Assembly (NCBI RefSeq): GCF_013041605.1
Contig: NZ_JABEQC010000004.1
Coordinates: forward strand, 124,001 to 188,000
Source: Vibrio plantisponsor
GTDB taxonomy: Bacteria > Pseudomonadota > Gammaproteobacteria > Enterobacterales > Vibrionaceae
Direction of reading: 5' to 3'
DNA: 64,000 nucleotides
The position numbers and the translations under genes were made by a program. Positions 25,668-35,087 of the stretch are shown in pieces; the stretch's first letter is position 1; each line of letters begins with the position of its first letter. The notes under the pieces are model-generated. The model did no database searches. It was not told the DNA's origin and saw only the letters and a list, made by a program, of their open reading frames with translations.

Positions 25668-25896
25668 ATTAAAATAAATAGTTAAACAGCTATAGAATAA
25701 TCATCTAATGGCATCACCATTTCAAACGCAGACCTCTTCATTTTCGTAATATTCACATTTTATCGATATGCTCTTGTGTATTGATGCATATAGGGTGAAA
25801 CGTTGCAGATATTTAATTTTTCACTTAAATTAAAACAAATAATAAGAAAATAAATCGTCAGTGTTGTACTTGCATTTTTGTCACATGAGGTGATTT

Positions 25897-27525
25897 ATGT
25901 TCGGGATAGTAACAAAGAGCATTAGAGCCAAACTTTCTATATCAATGGGGATTGCTGTTTTATCGCTCATTATCTTATTTCTAACCTACGGCACGCTAAC
26001 CAAAAAACTAAATAAAGGTGTAGATGATTTTGGTCATCAGTTCCTTCCTTCTGTTTCTTTCGTTTTGAATGCTGACCGAGATTTATATCAAGCTTATGTT
26101 GCTCAACTCCATTATTTGCTTAGTCCGGGGCAAGACGATTTAAAAGACTTCAAAGATAATGCTAAGCAAGCTTATGACCGCATGATGAAGTTTAAGAATC
26201 TGATGGATGACCACCCAGCAATTACGAGCAAAGTGAATGACTTTGAAAGCCGTTTTAGAAAATGGGAGCAGTCGTCGAATGAGTTTTTCAAGCTGGTAGA
26301 TAACGGTAATACCAAAGAAGCCGAAGCGTTACTTGGTTCATCAGTTTCTGATGATTTCCAGAGTTTAAGAGAGCTCTATGATATTGCCAGTCAAGAGCTA
26401 GATTCACAGGCCAACGTCGAAGTAAATGAATTCTCAGAAGAGACTTCAAAGATGCAGCTCTACATGTTGATATTCGTAGCCTTCATCATCATCCTTACTG
26501 GAGCGTTAAGTTATGTCGTTCCTAAAGTGCTGGTCAGCAGTGTCAATGACCTCACTCGACGTATCAAAGAAATCAGCGAAGGTGATGGTGATTTAACGCA
26601 ACGCATCAACTCCAAACGCACCGACGAATTGGGTAAGCTTGCTTCGGCATTTGATGACTTTGTGGCTAAGTTACAAACCCTCATTTCTGAAATCTCATCA
26701 AGCAGTACGTCGCTAGAAAACAATGCAGTACAACTTACAAATACTCACGAGAATGCTCAACGCGTAAGTAATGAACAAACGAGAAGCATTGAGCAAATTG
26801 CTGCGGCAGTAAATGAATTCAGCGTATCCATTCGAGAAGTGGCAGAACGCACCCTAAGCACAGCGAACGAAACGGATCACACCGCAGAGCTTACTACTCA
26901 GGGTATGAAAATCATTGATAACTCGGTGGATGAGATTAACCAACTCGCGAACTCCATCAAAAAAGCCAACCAAGTGATTGAGCAGTTGGCGAGTGAATCA
27001 AACAATATCGCTACTGTACTCGAAGTGATTCGTAACATTGCAGAACAAACTAACCTACTCGCTCTTAATGCCGCTATTGAAGCAGCACGAGCGGGTGAAC
27101 AAGGCAGAGGGTTCGCGGTCGTTGCCGACGAAGTTCGCTCTCTGGCAAGCAAAACGCAAAAATCCACTGAAGAAATTCAGAACATGATCGACAAATTACA
27201 AAGCGGAGTGAAAGACGCCGTGAGTTCAATCTTAGATGGTTCAAACCGTGTTGAGAAGAACGTTGAGTTGTCGCTAAACATTCAGCAAATGTTTGAATCT
27301 ATTCAGTCTTCTGCAACGATCGTTAGTGACATGGCAACTCAGATCGCTACTGCGACAGAGCAACAAAGCAGTGTGTCCGAAGAGTTGAGCACCAACCTTG
27401 AACACTTAAACGAACAAAACCGAGTGAGTCAAGGTTTGTCGAATGAGATTAACGAAGTAGCGAAACGGGTAGGCAGTTCAGTTAATAAACTGTCTAAAGA
27501 TGTAGGTCAGTTTAAAATCGGTTAA
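25897..27525 (+). CDS. Methyl-accepting chemotaxis protein
   Basis: A 542-residue chemoreceptor. A membrane helix spans about residues 12-32. The periplasmic helical domain includes [19 protein letters not shown] and ends near 190, where a second helix ([20 protein letters not shown]) returns to the cytoplasm. HAMP ([20 protein letters not shown]) precedes a signalling domain with the conserved tip [20 protein letters not shown] and [14 protein letters not shown]. The DRDLYQA motif recalls receptors with a helical bimodular or related sensor; the ligand is unknown. GAGGTG lies before the ATG. It is divergent from cowN and closed by its own terminator. Confidence 0.95.
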   Translation: MFGIVTKSIRAKLSISMGIAVLSLIILFLTYGTLTKKLNKGVDDFGHQFLPSVSFVLNADRDLYQAYVAQLHYLLSPGQDDLKDFKDNAKQAYDRMMKFKNLMDDHPAITSKVNDFESRFRKWEQSSNEFFKLVDNGNTKEAEALLGSSVSDDFQSLRELYDIASQELDSQANVEVNEFSEETSKMQLYMLIFVAFIIILTGALSYVVPKVLVSSVNDLTRRIKEISEGDGDLTQRINSKRTDELGKLASAFDDFVAKLQTLISEISSSSTSLENNAVQLTNTHENAQRVSNEQTRSIEQIAAAVNEFSVSIREVAERTLSTANETDHTAELTTQGMKIIDNSVDEINQLANSIKKANQVIEQLASESNNIATVLEVIRNIAEQTNLLALNAAIEAARAGEQGRGFAVVADEVRSLASKTQKSTEEIQNMIDKLQSGVKDAVSSILDGSNRVEKNVELSLNIQQMFESIQSSATIVSDMATQIATATEQQSSVSEELSTNLEHLNEQNRVSQGLSNEINEVAKRVGSSVNKLSKDVGQFKIG

Positions 27526-27546
27526 CCCTCATTCCCGAACATAGAC

Positions 27547-27573
27547 AAAGGAGCACTTATCTGTGCTCCTTTT
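27547..27573 (+). terminator. Rho-independent terminator of the chemoreceptor gene
   Basis: AAAGGAGCAC (27547-27556) pairs with GTGCTCCTTT (27563-27572) around a six-base loop, followed by TTCAC. It lies 22 bases after the chemoreceptor stop. Confidence 0.82.
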
Positions 27574-27674
27574 CACTTTCTCACCATTAATACTGACAAA
27601 AAATAAGGAATGCGGAAGTATATGTACTTAGTTTCACGGTTATAATGACGTTATCTTCCACTTACTAAGGCAAC

Positions 27675-28355
27675 ATGATGAAAGCGAACATTCTCTCCCG
27701 CAGGTTATCCACTTTAGGACTACTATTCTCAATGTTTGTTAGCGCCTCCGTTTTTGCTACCGAAGCACCGTCATTAGAAGCAACTAAACCCGCTAAATCA
27801 CCAGTTCTAGATGTCAACGTAAACTCAGTCAATGTTGAGTTAACCACCGTCGGTGAGGCCACTAAGCAGTTAGCGGAAGCCATGCAAGCCTTGTCTGGCT
27901 CGTTAGACACCTTAGCCAACAGCGATGTAGAACTGTCGCCGGAGAACCAACAAAAGCTATCTGAAATGATTGGTAGTGCTACTCAGTTGACCAACTCTGT
28001 GAATACCATGCTGGAAACTATTCCTAACACGGCTCGCGAACTGCCTCAGGTTAACGACTCCTTAGCCGGAATTGCACTTAGTCTTGAATCCATCAACAAC
28101 GACGTTATCGAAATGCTGGCTCAGTATCCTGATTTTGTCAGCAACACAGAAAAGCTGTTTGATGTATCCAAAGACCGCATCCCAAGCATTTCATTAAATG
28201 TGTTGGATAACGTAATGTGGAAACTGATAATTACCCTGATTATCGTGGTATCTATCATTCTGCTCTTGGCGGTTGGGCTGCCAGTTGCTTTCATTTACGG
28301 CGTAGTGGCTAAACCCAAAAAAGCGCTGCTGGACAAACTGGAAGCTAAGCAATAA
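27675..28355 (+). CDS. Exported protein with C-terminal membrane anchor, unknown function
   Basis: A 226-residue protein not matched to a family I know. Residues 1-29 form a signal peptide (cleavage near SVFA-TEAP). The middle 130 residues are helical and rich in Ser, Thr and Asn, with heptad-like spacing that could form a coiled coil. A strongly hydrophobic segment near residues 180-210 (WKLIITLIIVVSIILLLAVG) is followed by a short basic tail. The topology suggests a periplasmic domain anchored at its C-terminus in the inner membrane. The ATG at 27675 follows AAGG. It is monocistronic, between a chemoreceptor and a small antisense-oriented gene. Confidence 0.75.
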   Translation: MMKANILSRRLSTLGLLFSMFVSASVFATEAPSLEATKPAKSPVLDVNVNSVNVELTTVGEATKQLAEAMQALSGSLDTLANSDVELSPENQQKLSEMIGSATQLTNSVNTMLETIPNTARELPQVNDSLAGIALSLESINNDVIEMLAQYPDFVSNTEKLFDVSKDRIPSISLNVLDNVMWKLIITLIIVVSIILLLAVGLPVAFIYGVVAKPKKALLDKLEAKQ

Positions 28356-28384
28356 AAGCATTCAACAAATAAGAATATTGAACA

Positions 28385-28549
28385 CTAAAGCTGCTTCGTT
28401 ATCGGTTCCATATTGCGAAGTGGCTTTTTCGGCATGAAGTACTCACAAGCTGCTCTCGTTGCAGAGGTAGGCTGCTCCCATGCACCACACAAATCTTTTT
28501 GATTGTCGGGTGTGCGGGAAAATTGTCGGCACTGTCCGCATTTGTTCAT
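28385..28549 (-). CDS. 54-residue four-cysteine protein, probably zinc-binding
   Basis: A short open frame of 54 codons reads MNKCGQCRQFSRTPDNQKDL at its start and ends KPLRNMEPITKQL. Cysteines at 4, 7, 21 and 35 (CGQC then single cysteines) suit a small zinc ribbon. The strongest evidence that it is real is a near-perfect ribosome-binding site, AAGGAG, ten bases before the ATG at 28549. It does not overlap its neighbours: the plus-strand gene at 27675 ends 29 bases beyond its stop. I do not recognise a family, and a role in nucleic-acid or protein binding is only a guess. Confidence 0.7.
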   Translation of the reverse strand: MNKCGQCRQFSRTPDNQKDLCGAWEQPTSATRAACEYFMPKKPLRNMEPITKQL

Positions 28550-28676
28550 GTAAGTTGTCTCCTTCAGCTTAGCGAAAACTGTGTTTACCTTAGCGTCAAC
28601 CCACCCACTCTACTTTGATCCAAAACAGACGAAACAGGCTTTGTGTTATTGGAAGAATAGCAACAAAGTAATAACG

Positions 28677-28706
28677 ATAAAAAACGGTGGTCATTGACCA
28701 CCGTTT
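28677..28706 (-). terminator. Rho-independent terminator of the PL8 lyase gene
   Basis: AAACGGTGGTC (28682-28692) pairs with GACCACCGTTT (28696-28706). On the minus strand the stem is followed by TTTTATCG. It lies 38 bases after the minus-strand lyase stop at 28744. Confidence 0.87.
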
Positions 28707-28743
28707 GTACTTCAACAACATCTATTTGTTGTTCATCACTCTG

Positions 28744-31629
28744 CTATTTCGTATCTACCACCCGTTCGATTGCTAGCATCGGAATTTGCTCGGTTTCATC
28801 CGATCCGAAAGCGACAAAGCCTTCGCTTGCATTTTCAAGCATCAAGCTTAAAACACCTTGCTTACGAGCCATTTCAACAAGTTCTGTCACGTCTAACTCA
28901 ACCCACTGTTTCTTGTCTTTGTCACTAATGGTTAGTGCCTGATTGGTTGGCAATGCCGTACCATCAACATCATTCCATGTGACGTAACTTTCGTGCCAGT
29001 CGGTATTGTCCAGCTTAAGTAAGTTGATGACTTGCTCTGTCGCACCGCTAAAGTCACGAACATGAAGTTTCAACGTCGCTTTCTTAACTGGCGTATCCGT
29101 TAATCGTTCTAAGTTGAACTTAAGCAGTGATTTTGAAGTCTTGGTAGCGTTGGCATCTTGCGATTCTTTGTCGGCTATTTGACCGACATACAAATCCCAG
29201 CGAGAAACAATATCAAAGTTTTCATCTGCATAACGACCGCCTTGAACTTCCGTATCCGCTTCAGCCAGCAGGTCAAATTCACTTTGACTCGCTAACACTT
29301 TCTGTTGCTGTACTAACATTGAATGACGAGGTGTGTTATCAATCTTCTCATCCCAAGCAAGCGTCAGTGTTTTTCCTGTTTCCGCCTCACCACCCGGTGT
29401 CAGAACTGAATGTGTTACGTTGCCATATTTAGCAGACATCAGCGTCAGCTCAAGCGGAGCAAAACTTTGACCAGGAGTGGATACGCTCAATATCGGCTTG
29501 TCACCACTTTCATCAAGGATAAGCACAGATGGAAGGTTGGCTTTAATAACAGTGCCTCCTCCCAGTTCTACTTCCCCTGCTTGATGGAAAACAATGCCCG
29601 TCACATTCAGGCCTTTATGTGCGACTGCTTGAAGTTTCTCATTGTTTACCAGAACCGATACCGGAATGTCCGAAGCATAAACCGCGACTTGTTCGGCTTT
29701 TGTTCCCGGGACAATAATGTATTGATAGTTTTGATTTTCAGGCTTGAAACCATGACTGATCGATAAAGCAAACACTTCTTTACTTACTGATTCCGGCTTA
29801 TTTGCAGTACGAATCGAGCTCCAATCACCAGTTTGTGTCTGATTGGAAAGCTTGCCATGCCAGTTTTCAGGGAACACATAACCTACGTTGTCGTGATGAA
29901 CCCATTTAGTGTCAGTAAGTGCACGTTTGCCATTTTCAATCGTCTTACCATCAACCGTGACCTGCCCATTAAGCAGAACTTGGTTAACAGATGTATTGAC
30001 GTGTTCATGGTTGGTTGAATAGATACCTGCACCAAGTGCAACCACTTCATTCGAGAAGCTAAACCAAGCTTTCTTGGCTTTTGTTCTTCCTTTCCCTTCA
30101 CCGTACTTGTAGAAATTTGGCTGAGTTGAATACGCCGTTTCTGCATGGCGAATGTTGATATCCATATCCATTACGGTAACGCCAAACTTGCCGTTAGACA
30201 CGCCACCAACAAATGACACATCTGGCTGCGTGATGCGTCCCCAATCTGCGGCTTGCCCTACGTATTCAGGAGCAGTAACACCCGGTACAAGTGTCCAGTC
30301 CCAGACAGGAAAGATATTGTGATACTCGTTACCACGTTGCAACAGGAAGGTACTGCCGAATCCCAGCCAAAATCCTTTCAAGTTTTCGCCATTCCCCGCT
30401 TCGGCAGGTTCAACACGTTGCGAGTTCATACCGATACTGAACATATACCCGTCGGCAGATTTCACTGAATAGTCACTGCGCCAGAAGTGCTTAAAACCAT
30501 TCAAGCCTGAACCGGCATCTCCAAACTCATGGCGTTTAAAGTTTTCCGCATCCTGAGCGCGTTCTGGAGCCCATTTCGCAATCAAATCCATAGGTGTGTT
30601 TTCAGGAAGAGCCTTTGCTGCCTCCGCCATGTATTCAGTGGCTTTGACTCGGCTAATTCCTCGGCTCATTGTGTTGTAGTCCCACTGTCCATGACGTTTA
30701 GACCAACGCTGCCCATCCATCATATACGATACGAGAATCTCTGTTTTATCTGCCGAAAACTGCCATGGTAGGCCATCCACGAAACTTGCCCATTTCGCTG
30801 CAGCATCAAACCATACCGGACCGTAACCCGAGGTATAGAGCTGTGGTCCATGCTGATGAAACGAGTAATCGTGTTGAATACCTTCTGCTGTGCTAACCGT
30901 TATAGTGTCTTCTATATCTGAAATAGCTTTGCCGACCATTTCGGCATCTCCGGTCAATAAACCTCTGTTTAATACCGCCAAAGCAATGTCTGTTCGGTTC
31001 GCCGCTTTCGGAATCGGGCTGTTAGGGTTATTTGGAGAGTAATTTGGAGTATCCGGCAAATAGCGAGCAATACGTTCTAATAGAGCGCTATCCAAAGCAT
31101 CTTTAGCCATCACCGCACTGTAACCTATACGTTTTGGAATACCGATGTCGTGCCACCACCAGTTCCAGCTTTTCGGATCTGCATCTAACCAATATGTGAG
31201 TGCATTACTCACCGCTTTACCCAGTGCCGGTGTCGGATTCTTATTGTATTGTGCAGCTAAAATCACTAATCGATCCAAATGCAAGCTCGGCTGCCAGCCC
31301 GGCTTTTCAACTTGTTGATAATTGACATCCGCCCATGACCCTTGCCCGGAAATCGAAGCCAAATATTCATCACTCAACTCTGCGAGAGTCTTGCCCTGCT
31401 TCTTTGCTGAAGCTTCTGAACTTGCAACGAAATCAGGTATCACCCTTTGCTTAAGTGTTGCAAAATCTTGAGCGTTAGCTTTTCTCTCCTTGCGCTCAGT
31501 TGCATTGTCTTGAGTCAATTGGGTAGCGTCATTTACATTCTTTTGAGCCTCAGAGGAGGAAGTATTCTCTTTACAACCCATCACCGCCATTAACGAAATG
31601 GCTAAAAGTGAATATTTGAAATTTTTCAC
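28744..31629 (-). CDS. Polysaccharide lyase family 8 lipoprotein (hyaluronate/chondroitin-type lyase)
   Basis: A 961-residue lipoprotein. The N-terminus ends in the lipobox LMAVMGC, so it is exported and lipid-anchored. An alpha/alpha toroid (about 45-400) carries the PL8 catalytic set: Asn211 (ANRTDIA), His260 and Tyr269 in HQHGPQLYTSGYG, and arginines in MSRGISR. The central beta domains (about 400-770) are typical of the family. The last 170 residues (AEADTEVQGGRYADENFD onward) look like a DNRLRE-type carbohydrate-binding domain. PL8 enzymes cleave hyaluronate, chondroitin or xanthan by beta-elimination. The exact substrate is not clear. It is monocistronic with no sulfatase or transporter beside it. 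Confidence 0.88.
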   Translation of the reverse strand: MKNFKYSLLAISLMAVMGCKENTSSSEAQKNVNDATQLTQDNATERKERKANAQDFATLKQRVIPDFVASSEASAKKQGKTLAELSDEYLASISGQGSWADVNYQQVEKPGWQPSLHLDRLVILAAQYNKNPTPALGKAVSNALTYWLDADPKSWNWWWHDIGIPKRIGYSAVMAKDALDSALLERIARYLPDTPNYSPNNPNSPIPKAANRTDIALAVLNRGLLTGDAEMVGKAISDIEDTITVSTAEGIQHDYSFHQHGPQLYTSGYGPVWFDAAAKWASFVDGLPWQFSADKTEILVSYMMDGQRWSKRHGQWDYNTMSRGISRVKATEYMAEAAKALPENTPMDLIAKWAPERAQDAENFKRHEFGDAGSGLNGFKHFWRSDYSVKSADGYMFSIGMNSQRVEPAEAGNGENLKGFWLGFGSTFLLQRGNEYHNIFPVWDWTLVPGVTAPEYVGQAADWGRITQPDVSFVGGVSNGKFGVTVMDMDINIRHAETAYSTQPNFYKYGEGKGRTKAKKAWFSFSNEVVALGAGIYSTNHEHVNTSVNQVLLNGQVTVDGKTIENGKRALTDTKWVHHDNVGYVFPENWHGKLSNQTQTGDWSSIRTANKPESVSKEVFALSISHGFKPENQNYQYIIVPGTKAEQVAVYASDIPVSVLVNNEKLQAVAHKGLNVTGIVFHQAGEVELGGGTVIKANLPSVLILDESGDKPILSVSTPGQSFAPLELTLMSAKYGNVTHSVLTPGGEAETGKTLTLAWDEKIDNTPRHSMLVQQQKVLASQSEFDLLAEADTEVQGGRYADENFDIVSRWDLYVGQIADKESQDANATKTSKSLLKFNLERLTDTPVKKATLKLHVRDFSGATEQVINLLKLDNTDWHESYVTWNDVDGTALPTNQALTISDKDKKQWVELDVTELVEMARKQGVLSLMLENASEGFVAFGSDETEQIPMLAIERVVDTK

Positions 31630-31936
31630 GTTTTATCCTTATTTATTAACCAGTTGATAAACCGGAGCGAATCATAAAAAGGAAGCTAAACCGTACGTAA
31701 CTGACTCTTTGGTTTTCTGAGACTGATTATGAAAATTAGTTAAATGTTCAGTGAATAACTGCGAAGCATATTCAATCGGAGTAGATTGTTACGAAGTTAA
31801 TCGAGCCGGAATGACTTGATTGTGAGAAATGAGGTTTCTTAGCTCACACCCTTTGTGAATAATGAGTGCAATAAAGCCCTTAATGAACATAAACTTATAC
31901 GATTCGATTAATTCTTGAACTTCTACGGAGCCTGTT
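31630..31936. other. Intergenic region between the PL8 lyase and the efflux operon
   Basis: This 307-base divergent promoter region has no supported gene. An interrupted inverted repeat, TGTGAG (31821-31826) with CTCACA (31843-31848) and inner AGAAA/TTTCT, could be a regulator site or transcript hairpin for the efflux operon. GGAG lies before the plus-strand ATG at 31937. Confidence 0.5.
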
Positions 31937-32881
31937 ATGAAATCACTTGGCGCATTGTTGCTCCTACTCCCTCTGCTCGTTGCTTGTGCTCCTGACGATA
32001 GCTCACAAGCTCTCGGGACTTTAGAACGAGACAGAGTAACGTTCTCAGCCACCAGCAATGAAATCATTAGAGCGCTTCCGGTAAAGGAAGGTAGCCAAGT
32101 CAAAATAGGTGACGTGTTGGTAAAGTTAGATACCACCAGCCAAGAAGCGATGCTGGCACAAGCTATTGCTCAGCAAGCAAAAGCCAATGCTTATCTGACC
32201 AAACTGACCAATGGTGAACGACCAGAAGATATCGCTGTAGCGCAAGCTAAAGTGACCTTAGCAACGGCGAAACTGACTGAAGCCAACAAAAACTATCGCC
32301 GCAAAGCAGAACTGGTATCGAAAAATCTCATCAGTGAATCTGAAAAAGATACCGCCCTGTCTGCCAGAGATTCAGCCAGAGCCGAACTAGACTCAGCGAA
32401 AGAAGAGTTTGCCAAACTCACCGCAGGGACTCGTGTAGAAGATATTGAACAGGCAAAAGCTGAACTTGATGCAGCGGTTGCTAACACGGCTGTGCAACAA
32501 CAGAAGCTCGACGAGCTAACCATTGTATCCACCCGTGATGGTGTGCTTGATAATTTGCCATATAACTTAGGGGAACGAGTTTCTGTCGGCAGTATTGTGG
32601 CTGTTGTACAAGCAGACAATTCGCCGTTTGCTCGAGTATACGTACCAGAACCCTATAGAGTTAAATTGACACAGGGAACAAAGTTACAAGTGCATGTGGA
32701 TGGTGTAGAACAAACTTACCAAGGCACTGTACGTTGGATAGCAAATGAACCTTCATTTACACCTTACTACGCGCTGACAGAAAATGAACGAGCGCGATTA
32801 ATGTATCTGGCAGAAATTGATTTATCCGATGATGCGCAAAACTTGCCATCAGGCATTCCCGCTCAAGTAGATTTGCCCTAG
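31937..32881 (+). CDS. HlyD-family membrane fusion lipoprotein (YbhG-like)
   Basis: A 314-residue periplasmic adaptor. The N-terminal lipobox LLVAC predicts acylation at Cys17. Biotinyl-lipoyl-like halves (VKEGSQVKIGDVLVKLDTTS and STRDGVLDNLPYNLGERVSVG) flank an alpha-helical hairpin rich in Ala and Lys (about 70-180). A beta-barrel region with VYVPEPYRVKLTQGTKLQVHV follows. It resembles YbhG and would link the ABC exporter encoded by the next two genes to an outer-membrane channel. It starts the three-gene operon and ends six bases before the ATPase start. Confidence 0.88.
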   Translation: MKSLGALLLLLPLLVACAPDDSSQALGTLERDRVTFSATSNEIIRALPVKEGSQVKIGDVLVKLDTTSQEAMLAQAIAQQAKANAYLTKLTNGERPEDIAVAQAKVTLATAKLTEANKNYRRKAELVSKNLISESEKDTALSARDSARAELDSAKEEFAKLTAGTRVEDIEQAKAELDAAVANTAVQQQKLDELTIVSTRDGVLDNLPYNLGERVSVGSIVAVVQADNSPFARVYVPEPYRVKLTQGTKLQVHVDGVEQTYQGTVRWIANEPSFTPYYALTENERARLMYLAEIDLSDDAQNLPSGIPAQVDLP

Positions 32882-32886
32882 GAGCG

Positions 32887-33816
32887 ATGATGACGGAATA
32901 CGCAATTCACGCAGAGCACGTCGTTAAAAAATTTGGCGATTTTACGGCAATAGAAGGCATCAATCTAAGCGTTCCTAAAGGCAGTATATATGGCTTTTTA
33001 GGCCCGAATGGCTGCGGTAAATCAACCACCATCCGAGTTCTTACTGGCTTGCTCAGCCCGACTTCTGGTTCTGTTAATGTTTTGGGCTTAGAGATCCCAA
33101 GACAATCAGAACAATTACGTTTGAAAATTGGTTACATGACGCAAAAATTTTCTCTCTACGATGAACTCACCGTTGAGGAAAATTTGCAGTTTATGGGGCA
33201 GATTTTTGGTATGAACCGAAAAGCGCTCACACAAAGAACCAACGAACAACTGAAAACTTACGGCTTAGATGAACGCAGAAAACAGCGTGTATCAAGTATG
33301 AGTGGCGGACAAAAACAGCGTCTCGCTCTCGCAGCAGCCACAATGCACAATCCTGAGCTACTGTTTCTTGATGAACCGACCTCTGCGGTTGACCCTGAAA
33401 ACCGCCGCGAGTTTTGGGAACAGCTATTTGATCTCTCCTCTCAAGGAACAACCATTCTTGTCACTACCCATTACATGGATGAAGCGGAACGCTGCCATAG
33501 GCTTGCGATTATGGAGTCAGGTGAAATTCGCGCTGATGACGAGCCGGAAAAACTCATGCAGCAAATGGGCGTAAATATTGTTGAAGTAAAAGCGCCGAAT
33601 CTTCGCAAACTCAAAGAATCGTTAACATCCTATCCGCAAGTTCGCTCAGCAGCGCAACTTGGTGTTCGATTGCGTGTGCTTATTCATCGTGAAGTCACCA
33701 ATCCAATCGAATGGCTCAAATCCGTAGAGCCGAGTTTAGCCAACGCCGAACTGACAATTGCCCGACCTAGCTTGGAAGATGTATTTGTCTCAGTCACAGG
33801 GAAAGGCCGCCAATGA
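32887..33816 (+). CDS. ABC transporter ATP-binding protein (YbhF-like, ABC-2 exporter)
   Basis: A 309-residue single-domain ATPase. Motifs are Walker A GPNGCGKST (39-47), signature SSMSGGQKQR, Walker B LLFLDEPTSAVDP, and the H-loop TTHYMDEAERCHR. A short C-terminal region matches drug-export ATPases of the DrrA/CcmA type. It resembles one half of E. coli YbhF, which is a two-domain protein; here a single domain would work as a homodimer. It follows the adaptor gene by five bases and overlaps the permease gene by four (ATGA). Exported substrate is probably a drug or hydrophobic compound, by analogy. Confidence 0.9.
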   Translation: MMTEYAIHAEHVVKKFGDFTAIEGINLSVPKGSIYGFLGPNGCGKSTTIRVLTGLLSPTSGSVNVLGLEIPRQSEQLRLKIGYMTQKFSLYDELTVEENLQFMGQIFGMNRKALTQRTNEQLKTYGLDERRKQRVSSMSGGQKQRLALAAATMHNPELLFLDEPTSAVDPENRREFWEQLFDLSSQGTTILVTTHYMDEAERCHRLAIMESGEIRADDEPEKLMQQMGVNIVEVKAPNLRKLKESLTSYPQVRSAAQLGVRLRVLIHREVTNPIEWLKSVEPSLANAELTIARPSLEDVFVSVTGKGRQ

Positions 33817-34910
33817 ATAGTCTGTTTCGAATGAAAGCCGTAATGATCAAGGAACTGCGCCAGTTATCCCGTGACCGTATCACGTTTGGCATGGTGGTCA
33901 TGATCCCGCTTATTCAGTTGTTGCTATTTGGGTTTGCCATTAATACGGATGTTCGTAACATCCCCGTTGCTGTCGTCGACCAAAGTCAGAGCGCATTTGG
34001 GCGCTTACTTACAGAATCAATCAAAGCGACCCAAGTGGTTACTGTAACTAAGCAGTACCCGACCGCCAAACATGCAGAGCAAGCCATTGAACAGGGAGAA
34101 GTTCGTGCGGCTTTGATCTTGCCAAAAGACTTACTTCAACGTTTGCAGCAAGGCAGAGAATTAGGACAATGGCTGGTCGATGGTTCGGACACCATTATCG
34201 CGGGATCTATCCTGGGCCTTAGAGCCATGCCGCTTACTGATTTTGATTTCAAAATCAAACCCGCAAGCACACCCACATTTGAAGTGACTTTGCTGTATAA
34301 CCCGAGTCGCCGCTCGGCTGTCAATATTGTCCCCGGTCTTTTAGGCGTCATATTGACCATGACAATGATCCTGTTTACCAGCGCTGCAATCGTTCGAGAA
34401 AGAGAACGAGGCAATTTGGAATTGCTGATAACAACGCCAATACATCCTATCGAACTGATGGTTGCGAAAATTGTTCCGTATATCTTTGTTGGTCTGATTC
34501 AGGTGTTCATTATTCTCGGCTTAGGGCATTACATTTTTGCAGTACCCATTAACGGTGATATCAGCCAGATTTTATTTGGTACCTTATTGTTTATTTCCGC
34601 AAGCTTAACTCTCGGTTTGATGATTTCAACGCTGGCAAATACTCAACTTCAAGCCATGCAGATGACGGTGTTTATCCTCCTGCCTTCTATTTTGCTTTCG
34701 GGTTTTATGTTTCCGTATGAGGGAATGCCCGTCGCCGCGCAATGGATATCAGAAGTATTACCGGCAACCCATTTTATGCGCTTGATTCGGGGGATTGTGT
34801 TAAGAGGAGCGGACTTGACAGACCTCTGGAAAGACACGCTTTGGCTGGCAGGATTTACTTTATTAGGGCTGATTATCGCGTCTTTGAGATTCAAAAAATC
34901 CTTGGATTAG
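33813..34910 (+). CDS. ABC-2 type permease (YbhS/YbhR-like)
   Basis: A 365-residue membrane subunit. An N-terminal helix (about 25-45) precedes a large extracytoplasmic domain (about 45-175), then five hydrophobic segments follow. The ABC-2 signature region AAIVREREERGNLELLITTP is recognisable as AAIVRERERGNLELLITTPI near residue 190. It matches YbhS/YhhJ-type exporters. It pairs with the ATPase upstream (four-base overlap) and the HlyD lipoprotein. Only one permease gene is present where YbhFSR has two, so a homodimer is implied. A terminator hairpin lies about 107 bases beyond its stop. Confidence 0.9.
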   Translation: MNSLFRMKAVMIKELRQLSRDRITFGMVVMIPLIQLLLFGFAINTDVRNIPVAVVDQSQSAFGRLLTESIKATQVVTVTKQYPTAKHAEQAIEQGEVRAALILPKDLLQRLQQGRELGQWLVDGSDTIIAGSILGLRAMPLTDFDFKIKPASTPTFEVTLLYNPSRRSAVNIVPGLLGVILTMTMILFTSAAIVRERERGNLELLITTPIHPIELMVAKIVPYIFVGLIQVFIILGLGHYIFAVPINGDISQILFGTLLFISASLTLGLMISTLANTQLQAMQMTVFILLPSILLSGFMFPYEGMPVAAQWISEVLPATHFMRLIRGIVLRGADLTDLWKDTLWLAGFTLLGLIIASLRFKKSLD

Positions 34911-35016
34911 CGCGAAGCATTATGTTGTGAGAATCTGTCGCAACTCATAATTGATTGATGCTTGCATGGTGTCTCAAACAACTTTGTGAACGATTACGCA
35001 TTAGAAAAAATATGGG

Positions 35017-35059
35017 AGGATCTGCGTTGACTAAAAAATGAGCAGATCCTAACTTTTTT
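35017..35059 (+). terminator. Rho-independent terminator of the efflux operon
   Basis: AGGATCTGC (35017-35025) pairs with GCAGATCCT (35042-35050) around a 16-base loop, followed by AACTTTTTT. It lies between the permease gene and a small gene whose ATG is only 29 bases downstream, so it could instead be an attenuator for that gene. Confidence 0.75.
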
Positions 35060-35087
35060 AATGGTCACATCGTTTACGGAGGTCAAA

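Larger units (their letters stand above)
25519..25896. other. AT-rich intergenic region between cowN and a divergent chemoreceptor
   Basis: This 378-base region has no supported coding sequence. It holds the cowN promoter signals described separately (sigma-54 core at 25564-25578, NifA-type site at 25652-25667) and long A/T tracts between them that could bend. The plus-strand receptor gene has GAGGTG before its ATG. I found no CooA-like palindrome. Confidence 0.7.

Noticed and set aside
25519..25896. A CooA-type palindrome upstream of cowN
   Set aside because: No TGTCR...YGACA type repeat was found; the sigma-54/NifA-type signals explain the region better.
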